DNA of 64,000 nt from Basidiobolus meristosporus CBS 931.73 (Eukaryota > Basidiobolomycota > Basidiobolomycetes > Basidiobolales > Basidiobolaceae), in the NCBI GenBank assembly GCA_002104905.1, contig MCFE01000069.1, forward strand, positions 1 to 64,000, in the 5' to 3' direction. Below the pieces are notes generated by a model. That model was not told where the DNA came from, did not search any database, and saw nothing but the letters and a program-made list of their open reading frames with translations. This document shows, piece by piece, positions 1 through 12,503 of the stretch. The position numbers and the translations under genes are program-made. Position 1 is the stretch's first letter. Each line of letters starts with the position of its first letter.

Positions 1-961
1 TGCGTCTCCATTTGGAGATATCCTTGATATGCTGAATAGCAATAGTATAATGACGCCGACTAGTGGCAATCGGGTTGCACCAACTAGTCCGAAGATCACA
101 TTCAATTTTTGAGATGTCGAGGATAGAGTACCCTTTGGTAATATTTAATGCTGGTGATTATTTGTCGGTTACAATTCACTTCACGAATATTGTATATCTG
201 GTGAGAAATACTCTGGCCAACAGGTACAAATTTATACGCAACGTCATTTTAATCCGATCTGATTTGATCAGTTTGAATGGAATGGTCAAGTGCTTTGGTT
301 GTATCATTGCCTGAAATCCCATTTCAGGTCACAGCCAGTCACATCCCCGGAAAACGTAACTGAATTATCTAACCTATATCCGGTTAATGCAGACCTCTGG
401 GATCCATTTCTGGTAATATTCATAATTTGCTTAATAGGAGTCAAGTACATCAGCAGGCGAATACACCTCATCCAGTGTGTCACGTGGAGGGCGAGGGAAA
501 GATAGGGGTGCACTCACAAGGGGATTCCATGTTAATTCAGAGAGGTTACACAATTCAGCACAAACAGGCTTCATGATGATGGCATAGCATACTATAGAAG
601 AATCTAGATTCATCCTAGTGCTAGAGATAACTCCATTGATCTTATCTGTTTGGGACCACTATCAGTCAGACTGGTTGGGCAGTTGGAGTTGCTATACGCA
701 TACAACTATGCCATGCCTCCAATTGGATTTTATTATAGCTCAGCTTTCAATAACGCATGAGTGACAATTATCATACTTGAACGATACGACAGACTTTCAA
801 GAAATAAAAGATTAGAATACTATTCAACAAAAGGGTGAAGAATTTTGTACTATGGAAGTAATAAATCATTAAAAGGGTTTGATTGGAAATATGATGACAC
901 TGATAGCTATGGAGAAGGCTACTCAGTCCCGCAAGCCTGCTTCTTACGATTTCTAGATGAC
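1..961. other. No supported gene
   Basis: Only short overlapping ORFs of unremarkable composition on both strands. No domain motif, splice-linked exon chain or RNA gene was recognised. The right part is the 3' flank of the trihelix gene that ends at 962. Confidence 0.5.
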
Positions 962-1964
962 CTATGTACCTGCTGAATATACACTTTTTTCAGATTCACT
1001 GCTACTGCGCTCATTCTGACTTGGGATTGGAGGTAGGTATTCGGATGCATTGGGCGCGATATGAGAGGCCAGTGCGACTAGCAACTGCGTATAATATCTT
1101 TGACGCCGGGCTCGCTCTCGTTCACGACGCTCCCTTCGTCGTTCACGAGCTTCCTCACGGCGCCTCGACTCCAGTTGTTGAGCCTCAATCCGCTCCTCCC
1201 ACCTACGTCTTTCAGATATCTCCTGGCGTATCAACTCAAGCACCTGATAAAGTGCGGACGCGTCTTCAGAACTTATCCTTTCACTTTCGTTGTTTGTGCT
1301 TCTCTGGTGAGCGAAATCACTCGGCTTAGAAGGCTGCCACGTACTTGAGGAATACCGAGTACGTATTACCGAGGATGGTGTGTTTGAGCGCTCGTTAGAG
1401 AAGTCGTGGTGGGCTTCCGTTGACTCGTTGTTGAATGAATATTGAGATGTAGATGTCTGGCCGGAATACGATAGAGGGTGGTTTGGTTGGTCTGGCCGAT
1501 TGTAAGCGGGGTGATAGGGTGAGTTACTAAGTTTTCTCTCCGAGTTCGGTGGAGGGGAGTCCAAGATTGAGGATAACGTCAAGCCCGGCTGCTTTACCAG
1601 TATATCTTTGATGTAATCGTAGTATGGGAATATTCGCTGTTGCTCGCCTTCACACAAGCCCTTCTGACTCTCAGCTCTCTAACCAGATAGAACTCAAATT
1701 AGCAAATGGAAAATAACTAATTGGCTATTCGTGGTTCTTGAGAGCCCCTACCTTGTATTCCGAGAGAAGGTTTTTCCATTTTTCTTTGCATTGCTTATCG
1801 GTTCGACTATACCCAGCTCGATTCAATCTCTCCGATAATTTCTTCCACAGAACTGCATTTCGCTTTACAACGCTAAATTCATGGTCCATATCCCGCCTTA
1901 GATCCATGAGCAGTTTGGTCTCCGCCGTTTCCCAAGATCTACCGGAGGTGGCTATGTTCAACAT
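962..1964 (-). CDS. Trihelix / Myb-SANT-like DNA-binding protein
   Basis: Two exons, 1964-1752 and 1663-962 (intron 1664-1751, phase 0), give 304 aa. Exon 1 carries a trihelix-type Myb/SANT-like domain: an opening SW..AETKLLMDLR helix, then W.KLSERLNRAGYSRTDKQC and KEKWKNLLSEYK. The intron falls inside the domain, which closes in exon 2 with FPYYDYIKDIL, the usual end of this fold. The middle is Ser/Pro-rich and low in complexity. Residues around 215-270 form a very Arg/Glu-rich helix, probably a coiled coil (RRREEARERRRERRERERAR). Known for the family: sequence-specific nuclear DNA binding, including domesticated transposon-derived regulators. The target is unknown. An ATG at 1964 starts the domain-bearing exon, and an upstream non-coding exon is possible. 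Confidence 0.75.
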
Positions 1965-4850
1965 GAGTTCCTCCCGACAAAAGATGTAATACGATTTGTG
2001 TTATTATGCTACCCACTAAGTCGGGCCGAGGGCAATAGAAACAATCGAATAACAACAAGAGAGTGTGCGTATTTAAAAGAATAGGAATCCAGCCCGGCAG
2101 TATGTGGGTTTATATACCGAAGCATTGTCATCCTTTTATTTGGTTGGCCCAATTTAGGGCTCTGTCTTACCTAGGTATTTTCTTAAGTTAGAGAAGGGGA
2201 ACAAAGGGGATTTGATCAGCACACAAGTTGTCATACTAGAAACTCGCATGCGATGATGAATTTCAACAATTGGGGCTAGGATTGGGTTGGCTTTGAGTCT
2301 ATTCTTATTTCCAGTAATATACACCGCTTGATGCTGTTTTGGTAATCCCAGATAGTCCAATGATTTCCTATCCTCACACTGCAGTATAGATATGATAGAG
2401 CAATCCCACGTTGCCTACTTTGACCAAAGAAGCCGAATGTACCAACCTTCTATCGGTGTGCATATATTACTTGTGATCTAATGTTAGGAATTATTGTAAG
2501 CATAGCGATACGCATCACACATTTGCTAGCATAGATCTGAAAAACCTGGAATGAATGGATAGCTATATGAATTTATGTCAGCTACCATATCTGGTTAATC
2601 TGAGGATCCAAAACTCAGCATATTCCAATCTAACTCTGCCTGTCTAAACAGAGCATTAATTAACCCAGGCTGTTACCTCAGGTCTACGTCGAAGCATATT
2701 CCCATTGTTACTCCTAGCATAGCGTCGTTTGTAACGTGCATTCTACGTCGACAATGGATCGGCAATCCTTTACCCAGGTTGCAACCCAACGGTACCGCTA
2801 TTTTTATCCCCTTGCAAAGGCAGCTTCTCTACGCAACGCCCACGCTGGTATTCGCCGCATCGGGGCACGAACAAATTTTGCACTTGGAAATTGGAACCTT
2901 GGCCAATAGGCTGAGCACCAGGAATCCCTTATTTTAGATCGATGCTTACACCATTGGCCTAGATGCTACTGCTGAATAGCACACCTGTTCACAGATGTAT
3001 TAGTAGCTATCGGGAATTTGAAGTTTCCATCAATCGCGATTACTGATGGTTCACCCTGAGACAGTGGTTTCATGAGAACGTTAAATGGAAAACCGAGTAA
3101 GACTGTACATTTAGAGGATGTCACGCCTACCAAACTTACTGATTTTCGTTGCGTTTGTTTTCTGCTGGCAATCGACCACAGATGCGATGTGGAGTAATAT
3201 ACACATATATTGGCCACCGTCGCTTGAGTAAATGTACCAATGGTAAATCACTTCCTGAAAATGATATCATCCAAAACAACCAGCTTGCCAATGATCTTTC
3301 CTAGTGACGCCTCAGCTCACATTCAAATAGCATGCAGCAGTTTTAAAGATAAAACCACCCACAGCCCACTCGATCTAATGGATTCCAAAGACTGCTGGCT
3401 ACTGCAACAGCGACATGCCGAAAGAGTGCTTAGAGACTGAGACACCTCGAATTTAATGTATCACTTCGCCCTATTAAAAACGTGGTCACCTTACTAGGTT
3501 ACCTCACAATTACTAGGGGATCGACCTGCGATGTTGGTGGATGGCTTGCGTTGTTCAAGCTTCCCCGAGCTTAGACTTGCTCAGTCCAATACCGAAGCGA
3601 TCCCAATCCGTTATTAAAAACAATTAATGTAAGAGACACCTGGTTCCGCGTAGAGTGCTTGAGTCAATCCCATGCCTTCCAACCGTTCGCTTAGAAGACT
3701 CGAAACATACAAGATTTTTGTGTGCTCGTCATTGGCCCACCCGGCCGTCCTACTCACGGGCAACCGGTGTTTGTACCTCATTTGTACTACATAGATATCA
3801 GCCTCTGGCAACAGTGGTCAGACTGAAGATGATGAGACAACCCAATCGGATGTGCTTTTCTATAGATACGTCTCAAATCCCACCGCTTCAGCTTGCGTTT
3901 TACGTAACCTGGTTTTGCCAGTATGTTGGGTAGAGGAGATATCTGGACCCTGGCCAACTGATTGGCCAGCTACTGAGCGCAAATTGCAAGGGGCAAATAC
4001 GGGTTGACATGCTCATCCAAGTCAAGACCTTCTTATATCATGGTTATATCGCATTCAGCCTACCTGGCTAATATGGCAATTTAGGATACTCTACCCGCAT
4101 GAAGTGTTACATAACCCAATCTCAAATTCGGTGATACATATTTTCACATGGAGAAGCAGAGCAATCCACTGTGCCTCTCATGAAAAATCAATTTGTCTCC
4201 ATTCATTTAAGGAGATTGATGACATAGGCGGTTGCGAAGTGGTCACGGAGCCTAACGGATTCGTAATTAGTCCAGAATAGAGCACATTTCTTTTCTACGT
4301 CAGACACCACATTGAGTGCCTAATGCGAAACGACTAATCCGGCAATTGAATTGTCTATTGCTGGTTTAGAATATACCTACTCTGGCTGGTACAAAAACCC
4401 TTAAACGTTCCGAATGCCATTCAGCTTTGTATAGCGTTTCCATACCGTTTGACACCGCTTAAATACCAGGTTCACCCAGTGGGATATCGATGGGTCTCTG
4501 AGTCGATTATTAACGTGGGATAATTCCACCATGGCCAATGAGGGGTGAGGAGGCCAGGATTGTTCAGATTGGCGCAGATAACTGCCTGACAAGCCTATTA
4601 TCCTTGTATGTGCTGCATACATGGTGCCATGAATAGCCTGGTACGCTACGGTTTATATTAAACTCCTTGACCAACATCACTACGCCTACCCATGCTCATA
4701 CGTAGAGCATTTACAATGCTACTATAATCAGAAGAACAGAAACTAGCCAATCCAGAATGTCGGTTTATTGTACAACGGCTTCATGGCAATAAGCATCAGG
4801 CGGTAGGAAGTGAATCACGAAATAAATGTGTACTTTGAGTTGGGGGCCTA
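1965..4850. other. No supported gene
   Basis: Nearly 2.9 kb with only short ORFs lacking recognisable motifs or plausible splice-joined continuations. The part next to 1964 should hold the promoter of the trihelix gene. The part before 4851 is the 3' flank of the exonuclease gene. Confidence 0.45.
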
Positions 4851-5684
4851 TTACCTTCTTTTTCTGCTGACGGGCAGCAACAAGCCCTTTTGATCTACTT
4901 GATTTTTCATAGATCTAAACAATCGATATCCGGCTATGGCATCCTTGGCAGCATAGAGGATGCTTTGTTTCGATAACTCTTTGTTGAACCATTGCTTATT
5001 TCTTACATCAGAGGGCTGAATCCCAACAGAGTATCGGTTACAAAGGCTTTTTAAGCTTGTCGCTTCATGCCCCAGACTTTTGGCAATACGATCAAGATTC
5101 ACTACACCGCGCACTAAAAGCTTGTATTGGGACCTCAACGCATGCGAGTCCCAGCTAGCACTCACTCCAACTTTCGAGACTTTTTCGTTCGCTAAGAAAT
5201 CATGAAATTCCGTAGGAAATACATATAGCTGAGTGGCTTCTTGGATATTCTTGAACACCAGAGGTATTCTTATCAATACACAAGTATCTTCTGTAGCAAA
5301 TTGTATCAAAGCAAGTTTCTTGATGGCGCGTTTGTTTGTGTTTAGTTCTGTAGAGCAATTACCCTTTGCATTCTCTTCGATGAAAACCTCTTTCTCAGTA
5401 TCAAAACCAACATAGTTGACTTTGTGCTTCTTGATTGAGAGTTGAAGAAGCTTTAATGAAGTCAACAATTCGGGCAGAGTTGAAACTATGTAGATCTTGA
5501 CTCCATCGTAGCTGCAGCATGGCTCTAATACTCCATTTTGAAATTCTCGGAATACTGTATAATCGCGACGAGTGATCTGCTGCTCAAAAAATGGGTATAC
5601 AGGGGGGAGCTTGGGGATTGCTGTATGCTGATGCATACATCTCTTGAGTAAGCTGCCCCGAGAGAAGCCAAGAGATCGTAGCAT
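4851..5684 (-). CDS. WRN-like 3'-5' exonuclease (DEDDy)
   Basis: Single exon, 277 aa. DEDD-superfamily exonuclease domain from about residue 65. Exo I is VNYVGFDTEKEVF with the metal-binding D and E. LALIQFATEDTCVL is the typical following strand. Exo II contains the Asp in ASWDSHALRSQY. Exo III is YAAKDAIAGYRLF, with Tyr four residues before Asp, the DEDDy class. All four acidic ligands and the Tyr are present, so it should be catalytic. The N-terminus (MLRSLGFSRGSLLKRCMHQH) is Arg-rich and amphipathic like a mitochondrial presequence. No helicase or HRDC domain follows, so it is a stand-alone exonuclease like plant WEX or animal EXD2, not RecQ/WRN. It is divergent from the membrane-protein gene at 6110. 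Confidence 0.85.
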   Translation of the reverse strand: MLRSLGFSRGSLLKRCMHQHTAIPKLPPVYPFFEQQITRRDYTVFREFQNGVLEPCCSYDGVKIYIVSTLPELLTSLKLLQLSIKKHKVNYVGFDTEKEVFIEENAKGNCSTELNTNKRAIKKLALIQFATEDTCVLIRIPLVFKNIQEATQLYVFPTEFHDFLANEKVSKVGVSASWDSHALRSQYKLLVRGVVNLDRIAKSLGHEATSLKSLCNRYSVGIQPSDVRNKQWFNKELSKQSILYAAKDAIAGYRLFRSMKNQVDQKGLLLPVSRKRR

Positions 5685-6109
5685 TAGGGAGCCATCGAGT
5701 GAACAAAGTGTAAAAATAGCACAAAATTTGCTAGTAGCAAATAATGATCTCGTGCAGTGAAGATTATTATATAATGATAGTCACTCAGCTTGGATTCAAA
5801 TTTTTGATAGCTGATTAGTATAGCAAATATCAATGACGATCCCCGGGAAGAATATCCGGCCATGATGAGCAAGCAATCAGAACGCTCATCTTATTGATCA
5901 AGCTGGGGTTGTACAGTGAATGGGATTTATAAAGATCCTTACACCAACCCAACAGGGACCCAGGCCTCGGTTTCATCGTGATGTTCTTCGTGTCGTTTGC
6001 CAGGAATCCATTCGGTGGAAAGACATTGGAGTAAATTGGAAACATTAAAAACCCAGCCCTCCTCCAGGAAGTAAAACTCTCCAAATCTTCTAAATTATTT
6101 GCATCCAGA
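5685..6109. other. Shared divergent intergenic region
   Basis: 425 bp between the 5' ends of the minus-strand exonuclease gene and the plus-strand membrane-protein gene, so it must hold both promoters. Small ORFs here are not supported. No specific regulatory motif was identified. Confidence 0.4.
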
Positions 6110-6628
6110 ATGCAGTCTAGGATACCGAAGATGATACATTCGTTTCGCCCATTACTAGTTGTTTGTTTGTTCGCACTGCTTGATGCCACTCGAGCTGACC
6201 CCACCACTAATGAAACTGACTTTCATCACAAGAGTAAACCATATCTTGCCGTCCTCATCATATCCGGCGTAATCTTCTTCTTGGCTCTCCTCACCATAGC
6301 ATGGCTAATAGCGAGACTTATAAAGCGCCGCCGTGTAAAGAAACAGCAATCGAAGCAAGTCGACACTTTACTCAGGACATTTCTGGATAACTGTGCCAAC
6401 AATGGGCCTATGCCAAGGGAGAGTGAGCTGGCTCCTCCATACGCCCCATCAAGTCCTAACACAACGCTGCCTGACAATATCGTCGATACGATCTCAGACG
6501 TGATCTGCCAGCAGTACTTGCAGAAAGCCAATTCAGCCAGGGATCCCAATGGAGAACATGTGAGGCCTTCGAATGTTGTCCGAACACTTTCCCTCCCTCC
6601 ATATGACCAGCCAGGCCGGCAAGCATGA
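6110..6628 (+). CDS. Small single-pass type I membrane protein
   Basis: 172 aa, one exon. There is an N-terminal signal peptide (FRPLLVVCLFALLDATRA), especially if translation begins at the second Met (6131). A short lumenal stretch with one N-glycosylation sequon (NETD) follows, then a 23-residue transmembrane helix (LAVLIISGVIFFLALLTIAW) and a basic stop-transfer run (RLIKRRRVKKQQ). The cytoplasmic tail has two proline-tyrosine patches (APPYAPS, LPPYDQP) that could bind WW or SH3 domains. The layout recalls small fungal wall-sensor or adaptor proteins, but no family is recognised. A homologue search could decide between the two starts. Confidence 0.6.
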   Translation: MQSRIPKMIHSFRPLLVVCLFALLDATRADPTTNETDFHHKSKPYLAVLIISGVIFFLALLTIAWLIARLIKRRRVKKQQSKQVDTLLRTFLDNCANNGPMPRESELAPPYAPSSPNTTLPDNIVDTISDVICQQYLQKANSARDPNGEHVRPSNVVRTLSLPPYDQPGRQA

Positions 6629-7980
6629 GATACAAGAAGCACCAACCAAGGTAACCGGCGCCTGCAGCACTGAAGGATTACTGTTCACCCGATTGAAAGT
6701 TGTACAAATCTTAGCCCTCTACCGTGATCTACCCCATGTCCATTTCACCAATAATCATATCTCAGTCTACTGTATATTTTCGCCCATCTTCTGGCTGATT
6801 CAGTGGCTGAATGGGGCAACCTGCCACATACGTTTCAAACCAATCCATCACTAAAGCATAAATTCTTAGCTTATCATAACCAAGCCTTGGACGGGTGCAC
6901 CAGGATAGGAGTAATCCGTTTGACTGCGTGGTGGTTTCAGACATCTTGAAGAGAAGTGTACTGTTGTACAAAGGCACTTTACGCTGGTCCAGATTGGTAT
7001 CGGAGCTGTTTGTTTGCTGACCGTTACTTCCACTCCCATACAGCATACTACAGGACTGAGCAACCGGTTAGATATGGATATTGCCCGTTGCCACATAAAT
7101 ATTGTTGAAGTGATTCTCGTGAATCCAATCTGCCCTGCTCAATTGAAGTCCATACCAGCGATAAGGGATTCCCATCCTCACAAATATGCCAGAAATAACA
7201 AGTAATAAACGCTATCTTTAGCATCCCCAGCTGATCATGAATCATGCAAACGAAGCATCCATTGCCATCCATTTGTACAGTAGATTGCATGAAATACAGG
7301 GAACACGTTTCCAGTGGCAGTATTGGAGTGTCTACTGTATCTATCTATGGCTGGAAACCCCTCAGATTCTGAGCGAAGGCCTGCTTTATGTCTGAGCTTT
7401 ATGGAGGAATTCGATATTTACGAATCAAAAATCCACGACGATGTACAGGCTAAGCCTTGTTCATCGGAAAAATATGATGACCTCCTTTCGGATTGTGTGT
7501 GGGTGTGACTTCTAATCGTTGTGACTGTTTTTGGAGTCGCGATACTACTGGAAGAGTATCATAGGTAGGTGAATTCACCACGCGAACCCCAACCAAGCAT
7601 CACTTACAGCACTTCACGAACGAGCAATCAGTAAACGTGGTTTTCAATAGCTAGGCGCCATCAGAGTAGGAATGGGTTCAGTGGGTTTCAAAAACACCAT
7701 TGCTCACTTGAACCGATTCTCTTGTCATTCAGAAAGCTCCCAACTTTCTATATCGTTGGAAACCCAGATCTTTGAGAAGTCTCTACCTTTACCATCCTTA
7801 CCTCGTTTGACATATTAAAAGGTTGCTTAATCAGCCTTTATTGACTGGTATTTTTCCATTTCGTTTAACTAGAAAATCTGCACCCCTTGCTCTTACACCC
7901 TCAAAGAAAAAAGTAAGAATTCCAACAACGATCACACTTGGTACTTAGCGATCAAAGAACTAAACGTTTGCGTCCACTAG
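6629..7980. other. Intergenic, may hold 5' exon(s) of the RhoGEF gene
   Basis: No independent gene seen. The RhoGEF exon at 7981 begins directly after an AG acceptor in phase 0, so at least one coding exon lies upstream. A candidate is the open stretch from the ATG at about 7347 to 7508 (begins MAGNPSDSERR, acidic), but I could not join it by a convincing splice path. Pyrimidine-rich tracts run from about 7700 to 7970. Confidence 0.35.
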
Positions 7981-10745
7981 CTATGGAAATACAACGTCCC
8001 CCCTGAGCTTGTTGAGAAGTTGAATGAATCAGAAATCAAAAGGCAGGAAGTGATTAATGAGACGATAAATACGGAGGAAGAATACGTAAAGGATTTAAAG
8101 CTTCTAGATACGGTAACTAGCCTTCAAGCGAAAACCTTCTCCGTCAAGCCTAACCAGCTCGTTCATTCCTTCAGTTGTTTATAATCCCATTGCAGGAGTC
8201 ACGTATCGTGGACCCCGAAAAACTGGAGGAGTTCATCGCACGCGTATTTCAAAATTATCAAGACCTCCAGACTCTTCATATATGGCTGCTGAATTGTTTA
8301 ATAGAAAAACGGCAAAAAGGGCCGGTAATTAATATGATCGGGGATGTTTTTTCCCAATTTATCGAGAAGCTGGAGCCGTATGTACACTACGGAGTCGGTT
8401 TAGAGTTAGCACAGAGGAGTTTCGAGAATGAGTCGATTCAAAATCCTGCCTTCGCAGATTTTCTAGAGGTACTGCCGGCGAACTTCCATCGGTTTCTGAT
8501 ATCCTTCGCTAATGAAATCCTTGTTAGGGATGTGTACGGCATCCAGATGCACGAAGGCTGACGCTGCAAAGCTTCTTAAGTCGGCCAACATCTAGACTCG
8601 GAAGGTACGTCCTGCTGCTAGAGAATTTACTGAAGTATACGCCAAAAGAGCACCAAGACACGGCATTTTTGGAAAAATCTATTTTGGGCATCAAGCAGGT
8701 CATGACACTTATGAACGAAGAGGCGGGGAAGGTCAGCAACTCGCTGAAGCTTCAAGAGCTAGATGAAAAAATCCAGTTCAAGGATGGGGAGCATCGGGTA
8801 CTTGATTTTACATTCGCAATTAGTCGAGGCGGATTGGAACTCACTTCAAAAGTTTTAGAGTTTATGTTTAGGGGAGACGAACAGGCAATTGATAAGAGAC
8901 GGCTCGTTCAAAAGGAAGAACTCAGGGTTTCCTTTGAAGCTCTTTTTGTTTGACCATGTGCTATTGTTGACAAAGGAAAAGCAAGTAAGCGACTCGATCG
9001 AGTATCATGCTCTATGCAAGGTCATCTTTATTGAATGCTTCTCAAAACTCGATGCATGCCACTAATATGGTTCTTAATCAGCCAATACCACTGGAATTGA
9101 TCGCTCTGGAGCCTGAGGTTCAAGATTCATCCGATGCCTTTGAGCAAAATAAAGTCGGGTTCCCGTTCACCTTCACATCGCTGAGTAAACCTGGAGGGAA
9201 GTATACTCTATACGCGTCTTCCCCAGCCGAGAGGAAGCAATGGGTCAACAAGATCAATGAACAGAAGGATAAAAGGAAATCTGAGCGAGTGACCATCTTC
9301 GATACCATCACAACATCCAACATCACGTTTGATGCAAACTGTCAGATCAACTGTGCCACAACTTACGGTTTGTACTTGAAGATTACTGCACGAGTGGCCG
9401 TTATCCTGACTGTTATCTTAGTGAGTTACGACAACAGAAAGAAGCTCGTAATAGGCACTGATCTTGGAATCTATACTGGCTTTGAGGATGATCCATGTAG
9501 TTTCAAAAAAACTCACGAACTAGAACGTGTTCGACAGATCTACTTTTTGACTGAGTTCAATATGGTGCTGGTACTACAAGGTACTTGGAACGAGATCTGC
9601 TCGGTGATGCGTGTCACTTACCCTATGCCTGCAATAGATAAGCTCCTGGTTGTGTATTCTCTCGATGCGTTTGATTTCCCTGACTCTCCAGCCAACAGAC
9701 ACGGCCAGAAGCTGGCTTCTCACGTGTCCTATGTTAATGTTGGTGTGTGTGATGACCGGAAGACTGTGGTTTACATGAAGTTCCGTGGCCTCAAATCATT
9801 CTTCAAAGTTTTGGAGCCAGTTTCCATCTACCAGGGACGTCAAAAAACAGAAGGAAAGCTTCTCTGTCAAAGAAACGGCTTTGCTCTTAAACTGATGACG
9901 GTTGGAGCTTACAACTCACCTAATATCCATCGGAAGCTTGCTGACGCGTAATATCTCTCTAGGAATTCTACGTAGGCACTCAATCAAGATCAGTGAAGTT
10001 TCTGAAAAAGCGCTTGTACGTGGTGACCAGCCACTCATTCGAGATAGTTGATCTTGGGACATTGCATACCAACAAGAGTATGTTTACCCCCGGAAGCTTT
10101 GCATTCAATGGTGTATTAACCTCTCTGTAGGTATTCCTGATGTTCTTGATGGAACAAAGTATGATTTTCTAGAAAACCGGGAAGGCTGTCGCCCAATTGC
10201 AATGTACCGAACCAATGCGGATGAATACCTCGTCTGCTATACTGGTATTTGCCATAAATACGCGAATTATATCTTGATGGTCGTTCCCAGCTCAACTTTA
10301 AACAACTCCTGTAGAGGTGGCCTTCTATGTGAACAATTCCGGGAAAAGATCGAGGCCGAACTTTCTCATGGAATGGGAAGGTCGACCTACTGATGTTGGT
10401 ATGTGCCCATTGTATTATCGAAGCATAGTGCATATCATTTAGCTATCTGGTAACGTGATTTTATTGGAAATAGCGCTTTACTACCCTTACGTTATAGCTT
10501 TTGATGCGTCGTTCATCGAGATTCGCCATGTGGAAACTGGCTCACTTGAGCAGGTGATAGTATGTAACGGCCTAAAATGTCTGAGCAATGGTGAGAATAC
10601 CGGGGTTATCTATTGCGCCATGAGACCTAAACATGCCACGCACCAATGCGTTTTTCAACTGGACCTTCCCTCTTGGAAAACTTCGCCTTTTAGAAACAGT
10701 GAAGTGTTCGATAAATACATGTTGAGGCTTTACGACACGACATGA
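7981..10745 (+). CDS. Rho1 guanine nucleotide exchange factor (DH-PH-CNH), 5' incomplete
   Basis: Multi-exon gene. Hand-resolved exons are 7981-8112, 8175-8468, 8528-8797 and 8859-8984, followed by further exons to the TGA at 10743-10745. The DH domain opens with EIKRQEVINETINTEEEYVK and continues through VFQNYQDLQTLH to LQSFLSRPTSRLGRYVLLLE, the conserved exchange helix. The PH domain shows RQLIRDGSFKRKNSG, LFLFDHVLLLTKEKQ and ASSPAERKQWVNKI. A CNH domain follows: KKLVIGTDLGIYTG, LTEFNMVLVL, DKLLVVYSLDAF, KFLKKRLYVVTSHSFEIVDL, AFYVNNSGKRSRPNF and ALYYPYVIAFDASFIEIRHV. This order is that of yeast Rom1/Rom2, which load GTP on Rho1 at the plasma membrane for cell-wall integrity signalling. All domains can be read through with ordinary introns, so it appears functional. 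The true start lies upstream and was not found. Confidence 0.88.
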
Positions 10746-11307
10746 ATGGGTAACAAGGAGTTCGAGGAGATATGTGCTGACACCAAGATGCACTCGATTT
10801 TGGTTGTCGCCTGTTAGATTCCAAATCTAAATTGCTTGGTCTTCAAGATGGCAATGAACTGGCAACGGAGTTCGGGGGATACCTCAGATCATGAGGGTGG
10901 CTTCTGTAAAGGATTCATCTTACAAAGCCTTGGGGACACGCACGTCGTATGTCTCGAGTTGTGGATAAAGACCAGTTGTTCAGAATGTATAAGATCAGTT
11001 GATCAGCACCATCCCATATCCGATGGTACTGTATCAATCATCTCAAATACCTTGAGCTTTCAAGGTTTGTAATATGCTTTTGAATTGTATCTCCAATATT
11101 CCGCCGGAAGGCATTACATTGCCTGTTCATATTGGGCGCAACTGATACAAAAATGCCTATTCACCGCTTGAATCTTTTGTGCTAATAAAGTATGGCATTG
11201 TTCTATGATGAGTAATTATGGTTTGATCTTTATTTGGGTAACAGAGATTCGTGAGGTTGTGTAATTGATTAAATTCACGTCTTAATGACCAGAGGTGGGT
11301 TTCAGGT
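10746..11307. other. Convergent 3' intergenic region, nothing seen
   Basis: Lies between the 3' ends of the RhoGEF gene (+) and the first tetraspan gene (-). AT-rich tracts from 11150 to 11280 may serve polyadenylation. No gene is supported. Confidence 0.4.
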
Positions 11308-11918
11308 TCACACTTTCTCGTCAGCGGCTTCCGTACTACTATGAGCCTCCTCTTGGATAAGAGAAATATAACCTTCAGGACGACTCATCAGGCGATAGTA
11401 ACCCCAGGTGCGATAGGGAAATAAAATCTGTAGGGGACAAAGAGTTAGAGCTATTCAAGGAGAAATTACTTTGCCATCCACCAACACTAATGATCCATAA
11501 TACAGCCAAGCAAGCCATGTAGCCTATGAAAACACCACTTTCATCTGCTATGACATCTCGTATTGAATACAAATAGACACCAAGGGAGACGATAAGAAAG
11601 AAGTTTAGAGCGGTCACGACCCAGCTATACACGACGTACACCTCGATTAGTCGAATGTTTTTGCGCCAAGCCCCACAGAAACCAACAAAGCAGAGCAGTG
11701 CACATATAGACCAGTAGCCCGCAAAGGCATAGTGGAACTCGGACAGTTTTTGTGTGATAGCAAAATATAAATTAGTAGCCTACAGTGATTAGAAAAATAA
11801 GCAACTCGTTTCAGATAATGCCACTTCGAGTACTTACGAACATAGAGCCGCTATTTGTCAAAATGTAAGCTCGGGGGGTTGGTTCAGCAAAAAACTTATA
11901 GAATTGTGTGTTTCTCAT
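11308..11918 (-). CDS. Tetraspan LAPTM-like membrane protein, copy A
   Basis: Three exons, 11918-11838, 11779-11486 and 11427-11308, all phase 0, giving 164 aa. Four hydrophobic segments are predicted, around exon 1/2, YWSICALLCFVGFCGAW, VVYSWVVTALNFFLIVSLGV and GYMACLAVLWIIS. The central GAWRKNIRLIEVYVVYSW matches the G.W(K/R)...L.R.F..YSW motif shared by the neighbours. The cytosolic tail has the tyrosine sorting-type motif GYISL followed by acidic residues and ends DEKV, nearly the same as copy B. The last donor is the unusual GTTGGT, chosen because it puts the tail in the frame conserved in paralogues. LAPTM4-like proteins act in late endosomes and lysosomes; assignment here is by layout and motif only. 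Confidence 0.7.
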
Positions 11919-12503
11919 CGTGATGAAGACCTGGGTTTGAAATTATGCAGCAAACGCATTGGCTAGTTATGGTCATTTATAAGTATGAGGTTCAGTTTCT
12001 GAACTTCGGCTAGTTGCACAAGCATACTGCCATTCTAGATCCTAAATTTGAGCATTTTCATTTCGTTGTATTATTTGCTAATCCCCGTTTTGCGGTCACA
12101 AGCAATCAGGTTACAAACCAAAATACTGTACCACTTCGTATACATTATACATGTCAGATACAAGAGTAATAAACCAATAAGTGTAACCAGTTAGATAGGA
12201 AGGATGTGTTGTTCTTGAATGTCCAACACTCAATCAGTATACTTGACGGAGTTGCATCAATCGTCCCAAAAATCTTGAATTTCAAGTCTTGTAGGGTATC
12301 TGCTGAGCATCGCAATATTCCATCGAAAGCCATGGTCGTATCCGGAGTAAAATCATACTGCAGTGTTGGGTAACAGTTCAAATCGTTTGTCCTAACAAGG
12401 AACTGTGCCATTCTATGATGATTTTTACTGTCCCACTTTTATTTCGATAACAAACAGGGATTTGAAATGCTGTGTATTTGATGAGATTCCCATCGTTTCA
12501 ACC
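11919..12503. other. Intergenic between tetraspan copies A and B
   Basis: Upstream region of copy A and 3' flank of copy B. The minus-strand ORF at 12154-12411 has no recognisable feature and no hydrophobic layout like its neighbours, so it is not called. Confidence 0.35.
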
